Position numbers and translations under genes: made by a program. Shown here piece after piece: positions 40,254-48,537 of a stretch of DNA of 64,000 bases. Below the pieces are notes generated by a model, which was not told where the DNA came from, did not search any database, and saw nothing but the letters and a program-made list of their open reading frames with translations. Every line of letters starts with the position of its first letter. The stretch's first letter is position 1. This DNA comes from Castellaniella sp. (GTDB lineage Bacteria > Pseudomonadota > Gammaproteobacteria > Burkholderiales > Burkholderiaceae_B), in contig JAHRWZ010000016.1 in the NCBI GenBank assembly GCA_019104865.1, forward strand, positions 60,722-124,721. The letters are read 5' to 3'.

Positions 40254-40283
40254 TTGACAAGCAATTTTCGACCTGACTAGAAT
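40254..40283 (+). promoter_or_regulatory. Strong sigma-70 promoter of the importer 2 operon
   Basis: TTGACA (40254-40259), 18-bp spacer, TAGAAT (40278-40283). The -35 is perfect and the -10 differs from TATAAT at one position. Transcription should start near 40290, exactly where the inverted repeat begins. Confidence 0.75.
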
Positions 40284-40289
40284 TCTACA

Positions 40290-40326
40290 ACTTGTCTGAT
40301 AAGCTAAGCAAACATATCAGACAAGT
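40290..40326. promoter_or_regulatory. Perfect 12-bp inverted repeat over the start site, probable GntR-FCD operator
   Basis: ACTTGTCTGATA (40290-40301) and TATCAGACAAGT (40315-40326) are perfect inverted copies with a 13-bp spacer. TTGTCTGA resembles the T-N-GTC-N-GAC half-sites of FCD-type GntR regulators such as LldR. Lying downstream of the -10 element, a bound repressor would block initiation. Confidence 0.7.
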
Positions 40327-40359
40327 ACGAATATGGATAACTACATAGGAGTGGCAGGA

Positions 40360-41598
40360 GTGAAGTACACAAAGATTGCAGCAATGATGTCGGTGTGCGG
40401 CTTGCTGGCCGTCGGCACCGTCCAGGCCGAACCGCTGAAGATCGCCCTGGTCGAAACCTTGTCCGGCCCGCAGGCCTCGACCGGGCTTCTGTACCGCACG
40501 GCGGTCAAGTACGGACTGGAAGAAATCAACCAGGCGGGCGGCTGGGACGGCGCGCCGGTCGAGCTGGCTGAATACGACAACCAGGGCGGGCCCGCAGGCG
40601 CGTCCGACAAGGTGAAGGCGGCGATTGCCGGCGGCGCTCGCGTCATCATCCAGGGTTCGTCCTCGGCGGTGTCGGGGCAGATCACGGAAGACGTGCGCAA
40701 ATACAATCTGCGCAACCCGGGCAAGGAAGTGCTCTACCTGAACATGGGCGGTGAGGCGCTCGAGCTCACAGGCGACAAGTGCCACTTCTATCATTTCCGC
40801 TTCACCACCAATGCCACGATCCGCGTGAAGACGCTGGTGCATGCCATGAAAGACGCGGGCGACCTGGGCACCAAGGTGTTCTCCATGAACCAGAACTATT
40901 CCTGGGGCATGGACATGCAAAAGGCCATTCAGAGCTTTGCTAAAGAGGGCGGCTACACCGTGGTCGAATCCGTCCTGCATGACGTCAACAAGATTCAGGA
41001 CTTCGCGCCGTACACCTCCAAGATTCGCGCCAGTGGCGCCCAGACGGTGATCACCGGCAACTGGTCGAACGACCTGCTGCTGCTCATGAAGAGCGCGCGC
41101 AATGCGGGCCTGAACGTGCGCTTCGGCACGGTGTTCCTCGACCAGCCGGGCAATATCGCCAACGCCGGTGAAACCGCGCTGGGACACTACGTGTCCACGG
41201 CCTTCAACCTCGGCTTGAACGACAAGACCGGGCAGTTCGGCGAGGCCTACAAGGCCAAGACTGGTCACTACCCGACCTTCATCGAGCCGCAGACGGTCTT
41301 TGGCATGGAAATGCTGGGCCAGGCGCTGAAGAACACGCCGACCAAGGACGGCGGAATGCCGGTCAGCCAGCTGGCCCTGAACCTCGAAAAGGTGAAGATC
41401 CAGACCCCCATGGGCGAGCAGACCATCCGCGCTGCGGATCACCAGGTGGTGCTGCCCATCGTGGTGTCCAAAGTCAGCAAAGAGGCCAAGTACAAGGCCG
41501 ACGACACCGACATGGGCTTTCTGGCCGTGAAGACCTTCACCGGCGAAGAAGCGGTCAATCCGGTGGAATCCACCTGCAAGATGAAGCGCCCCGCCTGA
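40360..41598 (+). CDS. Branched-chain-type ABC transporter substrate-binding protein (importer 2)
   Basis: A 412-residue periplasmic binding protein. I prefer the GTG at 40360: ATAGGAG stands six to seven bases upstream and the product starts with a proper signal peptide (MKYTKIAAMMSVCGLL, cut after VQA). The ATG at 40333 lacks a ribosome site and abuts the operator. Mature sequence includes LKIALVETLSGPQAS and VILDQPGNI-like receptor-family segments, with an unusual pair of Cys (DKCHFYHF and a C-terminal STCKMKRPA). It differs clearly from the importer 1 receptor, so the two systems import different compounds. Confidence 0.88.
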   Translation: MKYTKIAAMMSVCGLLAVGTVQAEPLKIALVETLSGPQASTGLLYRTAVKYGLEEINQAGGWDGAPVELAEYDNQGGPAGASDKVKAAIAGGARVIIQGSSSAVSGQITEDVRKYNLRNPGKEVLYLNMGGEALELTGDKCHFYHFRFTTNATIRVKTLVHAMKDAGDLGTKVFSMNQNYSWGMDMQKAIQSFAKEGGYTVVESVLHDVNKIQDFAPYTSKIRASGAQTVITGNWSNDLLLLMKSARNAGLNVRFGTVFLDQPGNIANAGETALGHYVSTAFNLGLNDKTGQFGEAYKAKTGHYPTFIEPQTVFGMEMLGQALKNTPTKDGGMPVSQLALNLEKVKIQTPMGEQTIRAADHQVVLPIVVSKVSKEAKYKADDTDMGFLAVKTFTGEEAVNPVESTCKMKRPA

Positions 41599-41600
41599 AC

Positions 41601-41640
41601 CGGCAGCAGGGGCCGCCGCTGACGGCGGTCCCGGCTGCCG
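41601..41640 (+). other. Strong intercistronic stem-loop after the importer 2 receptor gene
   Basis: Directly after the stop codon, two 18-nt arms (41601-41618 and 41623-41640) pair around a CTGA tetraloop with one A-G mismatch and one G-U. No T-run follows. Such a structure can protect the receptor mRNA and lower expression of the permease genes, giving the excess of binding protein that ABC importers need. Confidence 0.7.
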
Positions 41641-41712
41641 TCGTCTCCAAAAAACGTCGTTCACCGCGCATAGACCGGCCTTCGGCCCGGCGCTGCGCTA
41701 CGGGGAATCCGC

Positions 41713-42654
41713 ATGGAATTTTTCACCATCTCCTTGCTCAATGGCGTGATCTACGGATTGCTGCTGTTCATGGTGTCGGCCGGCCTGACACTGATTTTCG
41801 GCATGATGGGGGTTCTGAACTTCGCGCACGCCGCCTTCTACATGCTGGGGGCCTATCTGGCCTACAGCCTGCAGAAAGTGCTGGGGTTCTGGCCCGCCAT
41901 CATCTTGTCGCCCGTGCTGGTCGGGGTCATCGGCGGCCTGGTCGAGCGCTACATGCTGCGCCGCGTGCACCAGTACGGCCACGGGCACCAGCTGCTGCTC
42001 ACCTTCGGCGTGTCCTTCATCATCACCGAGCTGGTCAAACTGTTCTACGGCAACTACCCGGTGGACTACCAGGTGCCGGCCTCGCTCGATTTTTCCGCCT
42101 TCAGCATCTTCGGGGCCAACTACCCCTTCTACCGCCTGCTGATCGGCGGCACTTCGGTGCTGATGTTCGCCCTCATCTACCTGCTGCTCACGCGCACCCG
42201 CGTCGGCATCGTGGTGCGCTCGGCCGTGTTCAAGCCGCGCATGGCCGAGGCGCTGGGGCATAACGTGCCCATGGTCTTCATGGGCGTCTTCGCCGTGGGC
42301 TCGGCGCTGGCCGGGCTGGCCGGTGCCGTGGCCGGGGCGTTTTATACGACCAATCCGAACATGTCGCTCGAACTGGGCGTCATGGTGTTCGTCGTGGTGG
42401 TGGTGGGTGGCCTCGGGTCGCTGGGGGGCGCCATGGTGGCATCGCTGCTGATCGGTCTCATCACCTCGTTTGCCGTCGGCGTGGACTACAGCCTGGCCGA
42501 TGGCCTGGGGCTGCTGGGGCTGGGCGACTGGGCCCAGCGCGTGGGCGGCCTGCTGACGCTGAAAGTGTCTTCCCTGGCGGGCACCATCCCCTTCGCCCTG
42601 ATGTTGCTGGTGCTGATGGTGCGCCCCTCCGGGCTGATGGGCAATCGGGAGTAG
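41713..42654 (+). CDS. Branched-chain-type ABC transporter permease LivH-like (importer 2)
   Basis: A 313-residue membrane protein with GLTLIFGMMGVLNFAHAAFY, the classic LivH N-terminal signature, the coupling region VRSAVFKPRMAEALGHNV, and VVVVGGLGSLGGAMVASLLI. About eight to nine hydrophobic helices. It is 114 bp after the receptor gene (with the stem-loop between) and 4 bp before the livM gene. Confidence 0.92.
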   Translation: MEFFTISLLNGVIYGLLLFMVSAGLTLIFGMMGVLNFAHAAFYMLGAYLAYSLQKVLGFWPAIILSPVLVGVIGGLVERYMLRRVHQYGHGHQLLLTFGVSFIITELVKLFYGNYPVDYQVPASLDFSAFSIFGANYPFYRLLIGGTSVLMFALIYLLLTRTRVGIVVRSAVFKPRMAEALGHNVPMVFMGVFAVGSALAGLAGAVAGAFYTTNPNMSLELGVMVFVVVVVGGLGSLGGAMVASLLIGLITSFAVGVDYSLADGLGLLGLGDWAQRVGGLLTLKVSSLAGTIPFALMLLVLMVRPSGLMGNRE

Positions 42655-42658
42655 AAAA

Positions 42659-43894
42659 ATGATGTCAAGTCGTATTTTGACGCTGCTGGTGCTGCTGGCC
42701 CTGCTGGTGCTGGCGCCCCTGTACCTGCCCATGGCCCTGGTGAATGCCGGCATCCAGATGCTGATCGCCGCTCTGTTCGCCACGGCCTTCAACGTGCTGG
42801 CCGGGCAGGGCGGGATGCTGTCGTTCGGCCATTCGGCCTATTTCGCCATCGGTACCTTCGCCACGATCCACGCCATGAATGCCGTCGAGGAGATCGCCGG
42901 TTTTCCCACGCCGCTGCTGCCGCTGGCCGGGCTGATCGGGGGCGGCCTGCTGGGCGTGGTGGCCGGCTGGTTTTCCACCCAGCGCAGCGGCGTCTACTTC
43001 GCCATGGTGACGCTGGCGCTGGCCGAGCTGCTGCATTCGCTCGCGCCGCACCTGAGCGGCATCTTCGGCGGTGAAGGCGGGGTGTCGGCCATGCGCATGC
43101 CGGCCTGGGGCCTGGATTTCGGCTCCTCCGTCCAGGTGTACTACCTGACGCTGTTCTGGGTGGTGCTGGGGGTGGCCTTGCTGTACTACTTCACGCGTAC
43201 GCCGCTGGGCCGCCTGTGCGAAGGCCTGCGCGAGAACACGCATCGCCTGCGCTTCATGGGCTACGACGTGCACCGCCTGCGGCTCATGGTGTTCACCGTG
43301 TCGGCGGCCTTCTCGGGGCTGGCAGGAGCCTTGCTGGCCATGAACAACGAGGCCGCCAACTACGTGCTCTTCGACATGAACCTGTCGGCGCAGGTGGTGC
43401 TCAATGCCTACATCGGCGGCATCGGCGCCTTCTTCGGCCCGGCGCTGGGGGCGGCGGTCATGACGTTCTTCGGCTATGCCGTGTCCGACCTGACGCGCAC
43501 CTGGCTGCTGTATCAGGGCGTGATCTTCGTGCTCGTGATGATGTTCATGCCCGCCGGGCTGTTCAGCATCGGCAAGTGGTGGCGCCGCCACAGCGACCAC
43601 CACTCGGTGCGCCAGCTGGGCGCGGTGCTGGCGGGCTGGAGCACTGCCTGCGTGCTGGGCGCGGTGGGGCTGGTGTTCGTCGTCGAAGTGCTGGCCGTGA
43701 TCCTGGCCCAGGATTATCAATCGCTGCTCGTGGCCGGGCAGCCGTGGCCGGCCATCCAGCTCTTTGGCTTGTCACTGCTGCCGGGGCAGGTGTGGGTGTG
43801 GCTGGTGCCGCTGGCCCTGATGGTGGCCGGAGTGCTGGGAGTGCTGGGTGTCAGCCGCCGCTGGGCCCGCTTGCGTGAGGAGTATGCATCATGA
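42659..43894 (+). CDS. Branched-chain-type ABC transporter permease LivM-like (importer 2)
   Basis: A 411-residue LivM permease: FNVLAGQGGMLSFGHSAYFA, the periplasmic loop FGGEGGVSAM, the coupling region LCEGLRENTHRLRFMGYDV, and IGGIGAFFGPALGAAVM. The C-terminal 100 residues add extra hydrophobic segments (LVWLVPLALMVAGVLGVLGV-like) beyond the usual end at GLFSIGKWWRR, making it longer than most LivM. Two adjacent ATGs (42659, 42662) are possible starts. It overlaps livG by 4 bp. Confidence 0.91.
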   Translation: MMSSRILTLLVLLALLVLAPLYLPMALVNAGIQMLIAALFATAFNVLAGQGGMLSFGHSAYFAIGTFATIHAMNAVEEIAGFPTPLLPLAGLIGGGLLGVVAGWFSTQRSGVYFAMVTLALAELLHSLAPHLSGIFGGEGGVSAMRMPAWGLDFGSSVQVYYLTLFWVVLGVALLYYFTRTPLGRLCEGLRENTHRLRFMGYDVHRLRLMVFTVSAAFSGLAGALLAMNNEAANYVLFDMNLSAQVVLNAYIGGIGAFFGPALGAAVMTFFGYAVSDLTRTWLLYQGVIFVLVMMFMPAGLFSIGKWWRRHSDHHSVRQLGAVLAGWSTACVLGAVGLVFVVEVLAVILAQDYQSLLVAGQPWPAIQLFGLSLLPGQVWVWLVPLALMVAGVLGVLGVSRRWARLREEYAS

Positions 43895-44670
43895 GTCAGG
43901 TACGTCAAGGGGCGGCCTCGGCCCCGATCCTGCAGCTGTCCGGGGTACACAAATCGTTTGGCGAGACGCAGATCATCCGCGGGGTGGATTTGTCCATCAT
44001 CGAGGGCGAGCGTCACGCCATCATCGGGCCCAACGGCGCGGGAAAATCCACGTTGTTTCACCTGATTTCGGGGCAGCTGCAGCCCACCAGCGGCACGATC
44101 ACGCTGCAGGGGCGCGAGATTCAGGGCAAGACGCCGCGCGCCATCAATCAGATGGGGCTGGCCCGCTCGTTCCAGATCACCAACATCTTCCCCGGGCACA
44201 GCGTGTTCGAGAACCTGCGCTTCGGGCTGCTGCGCCGCTACGGCCTGCAATACAACTTCTGGAGCCGCGTCGATCAGGCGCGCGCGATCACGCAGGAGAC
44301 CGAGCAGTTGCTCGAAGAGCTGCGCCTGCTGCGCTCGCGCGAGGTGCTGGCGGGCGAGCTGTCGTATTCCGAGCAGCGCTCGCTGGAGATCGGCATGGCG
44401 CTGGCCTCCGACCCGCGGGTGGTGCTGCTCGACGAGCCCATGGCCGGCATGTCGCGCGAAGAAACCGACTACAGCGTGGGCCTGATCCGCGAGCTGACGG
44501 CCAAGCGCACGCTCATGATCGTCGAGCACGACATGGACGTGGTGTTCTCGCTCAGCGACCGCGTGAGCGTGCTGGTCTACGGCCAGATCATCGCCACCGG
44601 CACGCCCGATGAAATCCGCAACAATCAGCAGGTGCAGGAAGCCTATCTGGGCACGGAGGTGAGCGTATGA
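43891..44670 (+). CDS. Branched-chain-type ABC transporter ATP-binding protein LivG-like (importer 2)
   Basis: A 259-residue ATPase. Walker A IIGPNGAGKSTLF, degenerate signature LSYSEQRSLEIGMAL usual for LivG, Walker B VVLLDEPMAGMSREE, and switch His in MIVEHDMDVV. ATGA overlaps on both sides indicate a tightly coupled operon from the permease genes to the SDR gene. Confidence 0.93.
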   Translation: MSQVRQGAASAPILQLSGVHKSFGETQIIRGVDLSIIEGERHAIIGPNGAGKSTLFHLISGQLQPTSGTITLQGREIQGKTPRAINQMGLARSFQITNIFPGHSVFENLRFGLLRRYGLQYNFWSRVDQARAITQETEQLLEELRLLRSREVLAGELSYSEQRSLEIGMALASDPRVVLLDEPMAGMSREETDYSVGLIRELTAKRTLMIVEHDMDVVFSLSDRVSVLVYGQIIATGTPDEIRNNQQVQEAYLGTEVSV

Positions 44671-45407
44671 GCGCCGGTCAGACGATGCCGCCCGCGGCGC
44701 AGCCCTTGCTGTCGGTGCGCGGCCTGCATGCGCATTACGGCAAGAGCCATATCCTCCGGGGGCTCGATTTCGAGGTGGGGCGCAGCAAGGTGCTGAGCCT
44801 GCTGGGCCGCAATGGCGCGGGCCGCTCCACCACCCTGAAGGCGCTGATGGGTATGGTGCCCCCGAGCGCCGGGCAGGTGTGTTTCGACGGCCACGAGCTG
44901 GCCGGTATGCAGCCCTACGCCATCGCCCGCCGCGGCATGGCGTTCGTGCCCGAAGAGCGTGACGTCTTCGCCAATCTGAGCGTCGAGGAAAACCTGGTGA
45001 TGGGCATGCAGCCGCCACGCAAGGGCGCGGCCCAGTGGACGATCGAGCAGATGTTCACTTATTTCCCGCGGCTCAAAGAGCGGCGCAACACCCTGGCGGG
45101 CAATCTGTCGGGCGGCGAGCAGCAGATGCTGACCATCTGCCGCTCTTTGCTGGGCAACCCGCAGCTCATCATGATCGACGAGCCCACTGAGGGCCTGGCA
45201 CCCAAGATCGTCGAGGTGGTGGGCGAGGCTATCGAAGACATCCACCAGCATGGCGTCTCGGTCATCCTGGTCGAGCAGAAACTCGCCATCGCCATGAAGA
45301 TTTCCACCGACGTCTGTCTGCTGGGACACGGCCACATCGTGTTCAGCGGCACGCCCGAAGAACTTACCGATCAACCTCAATTGCTCAAGGACTGGCTGGC
45401 CGTATGA
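44667..45407 (+). CDS. Branched-chain-type ABC transporter ATP-binding protein LivF-like with Walker A Lys to Arg (importer 2)
   Basis: A 246-residue LivF-type ATPase. Signature LSGGEQQMLTICRSL and Walker B LIMIDEPTEGLAP are normal, but the Walker A reads GRNGAGRST: the invariant phosphate-binding Lys is Arg53 (codon CGC at 44823-44825). I believe this variant occurs in some other LivF proteins of betaproteobacteria, but cannot verify it here. It may leave this site with low ATPase activity next to a fully active LivG. The gene overlaps the following SDR gene by 4 bp. Confidence 0.9.
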   Translation: MSAGQTMPPAAQPLLSVRGLHAHYGKSHILRGLDFEVGRSKVLSLLGRNGAGRSTTLKALMGMVPPSAGQVCFDGHELAGMQPYAIARRGMAFVPEERDVFANLSVEENLVMGMQPPRKGAAQWTIEQMFTYFPRLKERRNTLAGNLSGGEQQMLTICRSLLGNPQLIMIDEPTEGLAPKIVEVVGEAIEDIHQHGVSVILVEQKLAIAMKISTDVCLLGHGHIVFSGTPEELTDQPQLLKDWLAV

Positions 45408-46228
45408 CGACTCCCTACACACTCGACGCCCTTCAGGGGCTGGCCCGCGGCCAAGGTTTCGCGGGCCTGCGCGACAAGGTCGTCGTCATCACGGGCGCAG
45501 CCAGCGGCATCGGGCTGTCCATGGCCCATGCGTTTGCCGCCGCCGGCGCGCGCCTGGCGCTCATCGACCTGAACGGCACGGCCCTGAAGGCCGCCGCGCA
45601 GGGCCTGCAGCAAGCCGTTCCCGAGGCGCAGTTGGCCCGTCACGTGGCTGCGGTCGATGACGAAGCCGCCGTGGCGCGGGCCTTTGCCGCCATCGACGGG
45701 CAGTGGGGGCAGGTGGACGTGCTGCTCAACAATGCTGGCATTTCCATGAACTGCCCCACGCTCGAACTCTCGGGCGAGGCCTGGCGCAAGGCGGTGGACG
45801 TCAATCTCAACGGCGTGTTCTATTGCGCGCAGGCGGCGGCCCGCTGCATGGTGGCGCGCGGCGAGGGCGTCATCCTCAACATGGCATCCATGTACGGCGT
45901 GGTGGCCGCTCCCGAGCGGGCGGCGTATTGCGCCACCAAGGCGGCGGTGGCCATGCTGACGAAATCCCTGGCCATCGAATGGGGCCCCGAAGGAGTGCGC
46001 GTCAACGCCATCGCGCCGGGCTACATCCGCACCGCGCTGGTGGATGACCTCGTGGCGCGCGGCCGCATGGATCTCGACGCCCTGGTGCGCCGCACGCCCA
46101 GCGGCCGCCTGGGCACCCCCGAAGAAATCGCCGCCCTGGGCCTGTTCCTGGCCTCGGATCACGCCGCCTTCATCAACGGTCACGTGGCCCTGGCCGATGG
46201 CGGTTGGTCGGCCTACAGCTATATCTGA
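45404..46228 (+). CDS. Short-chain dehydrogenase/reductase (importer 2 operon)
   Basis: A 274-residue classical SDR with a 20-residue N-terminal extension before VVVITGAASGIGLSMAHAF. It has NNAGISM, Ser in NMASMYG, and the Tyr/Lys pair in AAYCATKAAV; Asp in ALIDLNGT suggests NAD+ preference. ATGA overlap with livF and direct linkage to the E1 gene imply it oxidises the imported alcohol to the ketone used by the dehydrogenase complex. Confidence 0.91.
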   Translation: MTTPYTLDALQGLARGQGFAGLRDKVVVITGAASGIGLSMAHAFAAAGARLALIDLNGTALKAAAQGLQQAVPEAQLARHVAAVDDEAAVARAFAAIDGQWGQVDVLLNNAGISMNCPTLELSGEAWRKAVDVNLNGVFYCAQAAARCMVARGEGVILNMASMYGVVAAPERAAYCATKAAVAMLTKSLAIEWGPEGVRVNAIAPGYIRTALVDDLVARGRMDLDALVRRTPSGRLGTPEEIAALGLFLASDHAAFINGHVALADGGWSAYSYI

Positions 46229-46248
46229 TCATCTCGTGGAGAGCTCTC

Positions 46249-48447
46249 ATGTCTAAACTTATTTCGCTGTCTCCCGCCGCTCCGTGGGCCGAACTGCGCG
46301 TCACCGAGGCCGACTGGAAGGCCGCTGACCCGGCCGTGCTGGGCACCCTGCTGTCGCACATGCACCTGATTCGCGCGTTTGAAGAAACCGTGGTGGGCCT
46401 GGCCCTGGATGGTCTGGTGCACGGCCCGGCGCACTCCAGCATCGGCCAGGAAGGCGGTGCCGCCGGGGCGCTGGCGATGCTCACGGCAGCCGACCAGGTC
46501 AATGGCTCGCACCGCGGGCACCATCATTTCCTGTCCAAGTCGCTGGCCTACCTCATGCCGTCCGGTGTGGACCCCCGCGCCGCGTTGACCCAGCCTGTGC
46601 AAGCCCTGTTGCAGCGCACGCTAGCCGAGATTCTGGGTCTGTCGCAAGGCTTTTGCCATGGCCGTGGCGGCTCGATGCACCTGCGCTGGGAAAAGGCCGG
46701 CGTCACCGGCACCAACGCCATCGTGGGCGGTGGCGTGCCGCTGGCGGCGGGTTCGGCCTGGGCGCACCGCCATGCGGGCAGCGATGCCGTGGCGGTCACG
46801 TTCTTTGGCGACGGCGCGGTCAACATTGGCTCGGTACTGGAAACCATGAACCTGGCCGCCGCCTGGAAGCTGCCGCTGTGCTTTTTCATCGAGAATAACC
46901 GCTATGCAGTGTCCACCAACGTCGAGGAAGCCACCGCTGAGCCGCGCCTGTCGGCACGCGGCCTGGCGTTCAATATCCCCAGCTGGAAAGTGGACGGGAT
47001 GGATGTCTACGCCGTGCACCTCACTATGCAGCGCGCCCTGGCGCATATGCGCCAGGGCAAGGGCCCGGTGGTGATCGAGGCCGACGTCTACCGCTACCTG
47101 CACCAGAACGGCGGCTTTCCGGGCAGCGCCTTTGGCTACCGCAGCAAGGAAGAAGAAGCCGCCTGGCGCCAGCGTGATCCGCTCGATCATCTGGCCGCCC
47201 GCATGCAGGCACTGGGCATGATCACCGCCGCCGAGGTCGAGGCCCTGCGCGCGCGCATGCAGGCCGCCATGCAGCAGGCCGTGGAGGCGCTGACCGAGGC
47301 CGACCCTGCGGGCAAGGCGGGTAAGAAGCGCATCCGCCTCGAGCTGTGGCCCGATCCGGGCTTTCGCGACGTGGGCCTGCGCGGCGACCTGCACGAGCTC
47401 GACGGCGCCCGCTGCGAGGAAGAGTCCAGCTTCAAGGGCGCGCTGCACGAGCGCAAGTTCATCGACGTGATCGCCGATACGCTCGATCGCCGCATGGCCG
47501 CCGACGAGCGCATCGTCGTGCTGGGCGAGGACGTGCACCGCCTGAAGGGCGGCACCAACGGCGCCACGCGCGGCCTGAAAGAGAAGTACCCCACGCGCGT
47601 GCTGGGCACGCCCATCAGCGAAAACGCCTTCGCGGGCCTGGGCGGCGGCATGGCGATGGATGGGCGCTTTCGGCCAGTGGTCGAGTTCATGTATCCCGAC
47701 TTTCTCTGGGTGGCCGCCGACCAGGTCTTCAACCAGATTGGCAAGGCGCGGCACATGTTTGGCGGCGACAGCAAGATGCCGCTCGTGCTGCGCTCGAAGG
47801 TGGCCATGGGCACGGGCTATGGCTCGCAGCACTCGATGGACCCCGCCGGCATCTTCGCCACGAGCCCGGGCTGGCGCATCGTGGCGCCTTCTACGCCCTT
47901 CGACTACGTGGGCCTCATGCATGCCGCGCTGCAGCTGGAAGACCCCGTGCTGGTCATCGAGCACGTCGATCTGTACGCCAGCAGCGGCCTGGCGCCGGTG
48001 GACGATTTCGACTACCAGACCTCCTTTGGCAAGGCCGCCGTCCGGCGCGAGGGTTCGGCGCTCACCGTGCTGACCTATCTGTCCATGGTGCGCCACTCGC
48101 TCGAAGCGGTCGAGCAGACCGGCGTGGACGCCGAGGTTATCGATCTGCGTTGGCTGGATCGCGCCAGCCTCGACTGGGAGACGATCGGCGCCAGCATCCG
48201 CAAGACCAACAACGTGCTCATTGTCGAGCAGGGCGCGCGCGGCACGTCGTATGGCGCCTGGCTGGCCGACGAGATTCAGCGCCGATTCTTCGACTGGCTC
48301 GACCAGCCGATCCAGCGGGTGACCGGCGGCGAGGCGTCGCCCAGCATTTCCAAGGTGCTGGAGCGCGCTGCCTGCGCCCGCACCGAAGAGGTGGTCGAGG
48401 GGCTTGAGCGGGTGATGCGCGAGCAGGGCGCGCCGCTGCGCGCGTGA
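46249..48447 (+). CDS. Thiamine-dependent 2-oxoacid/acetoin-type dehydrogenase E1, alpha and beta subunits fused
   Basis: A 732-residue fusion. Residues 1 to about 360 are an E1-alpha: HGPAHSSIGQEGGAAGAL, GRGGSMHL, and the TPP motif FFGDGAVNIGSVLE (GDG 187-189) to IENNRYAVST. From about residue 400 it is an E1-beta: FIDVIADTLDRRMAADERIV, VLGEDVHRLKGG, ENAFAGLGGGMAMDG and FMYPDFLWVA. It would cleave a 2-oxoacid or a vicinal hydroxyketone/diketone and pass the acyl group to the E2 that follows. GGAGAG precedes the ATG. Alpha/beta order resembles acetoin and branched-chain dehydrogenases; substrate is unassigned. Confidence 0.9.
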   Translation: MSKLISLSPAAPWAELRVTEADWKAADPAVLGTLLSHMHLIRAFEETVVGLALDGLVHGPAHSSIGQEGGAAGALAMLTAADQVNGSHRGHHHFLSKSLAYLMPSGVDPRAALTQPVQALLQRTLAEILGLSQGFCHGRGGSMHLRWEKAGVTGTNAIVGGGVPLAAGSAWAHRHAGSDAVAVTFFGDGAVNIGSVLETMNLAAAWKLPLCFFIENNRYAVSTNVEEATAEPRLSARGLAFNIPSWKVDGMDVYAVHLTMQRALAHMRQGKGPVVIEADVYRYLHQNGGFPGSAFGYRSKEEEAAWRQRDPLDHLAARMQALGMITAAEVEALRARMQAAMQQAVEALTEADPAGKAGKKRIRLELWPDPGFRDVGLRGDLHELDGARCEEESSFKGALHERKFIDVIADTLDRRMAADERIVVLGEDVHRLKGGTNGATRGLKEKYPTRVLGTPISENAFAGLGGGMAMDGRFRPVVEFMYPDFLWVAADQVFNQIGKARHMFGGDSKMPLVLRSKVAMGTGYGSQHSMDPAGIFATSPGWRIVAPSTPFDYVGLMHAALQLEDPVLVIEHVDLYASSGLAPVDDFDYQTSFGKAAVRREGSALTVLTYLSMVRHSLEAVEQTGVDAEVIDLRWLDRASLDWETIGASIRKTNNVLIVEQGARGTSYGAWLADEIQRRFFDWLDQPIQRVTGGEASPSISKVLERAACARTEEVVEGLERVMREQGAPLRA

Positions 48448-48537
48448 GGCCGCCACGGTTTGTATCCCCTATGGGACGCTCTTGCGTACGTCAGGCAAGG
48501 GCAATCATGATCAATCTTGAACAAGGAGGGCGGTGAC

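Noticed and set aside
46621..48456. Long open frame antisense to the E1 fusion gene (about 610 codons)
   Set aside because: The E1 strand has clear TPP and subunit motifs. The antisense product is His/Ala/Arg-rich and matches nothing I know.
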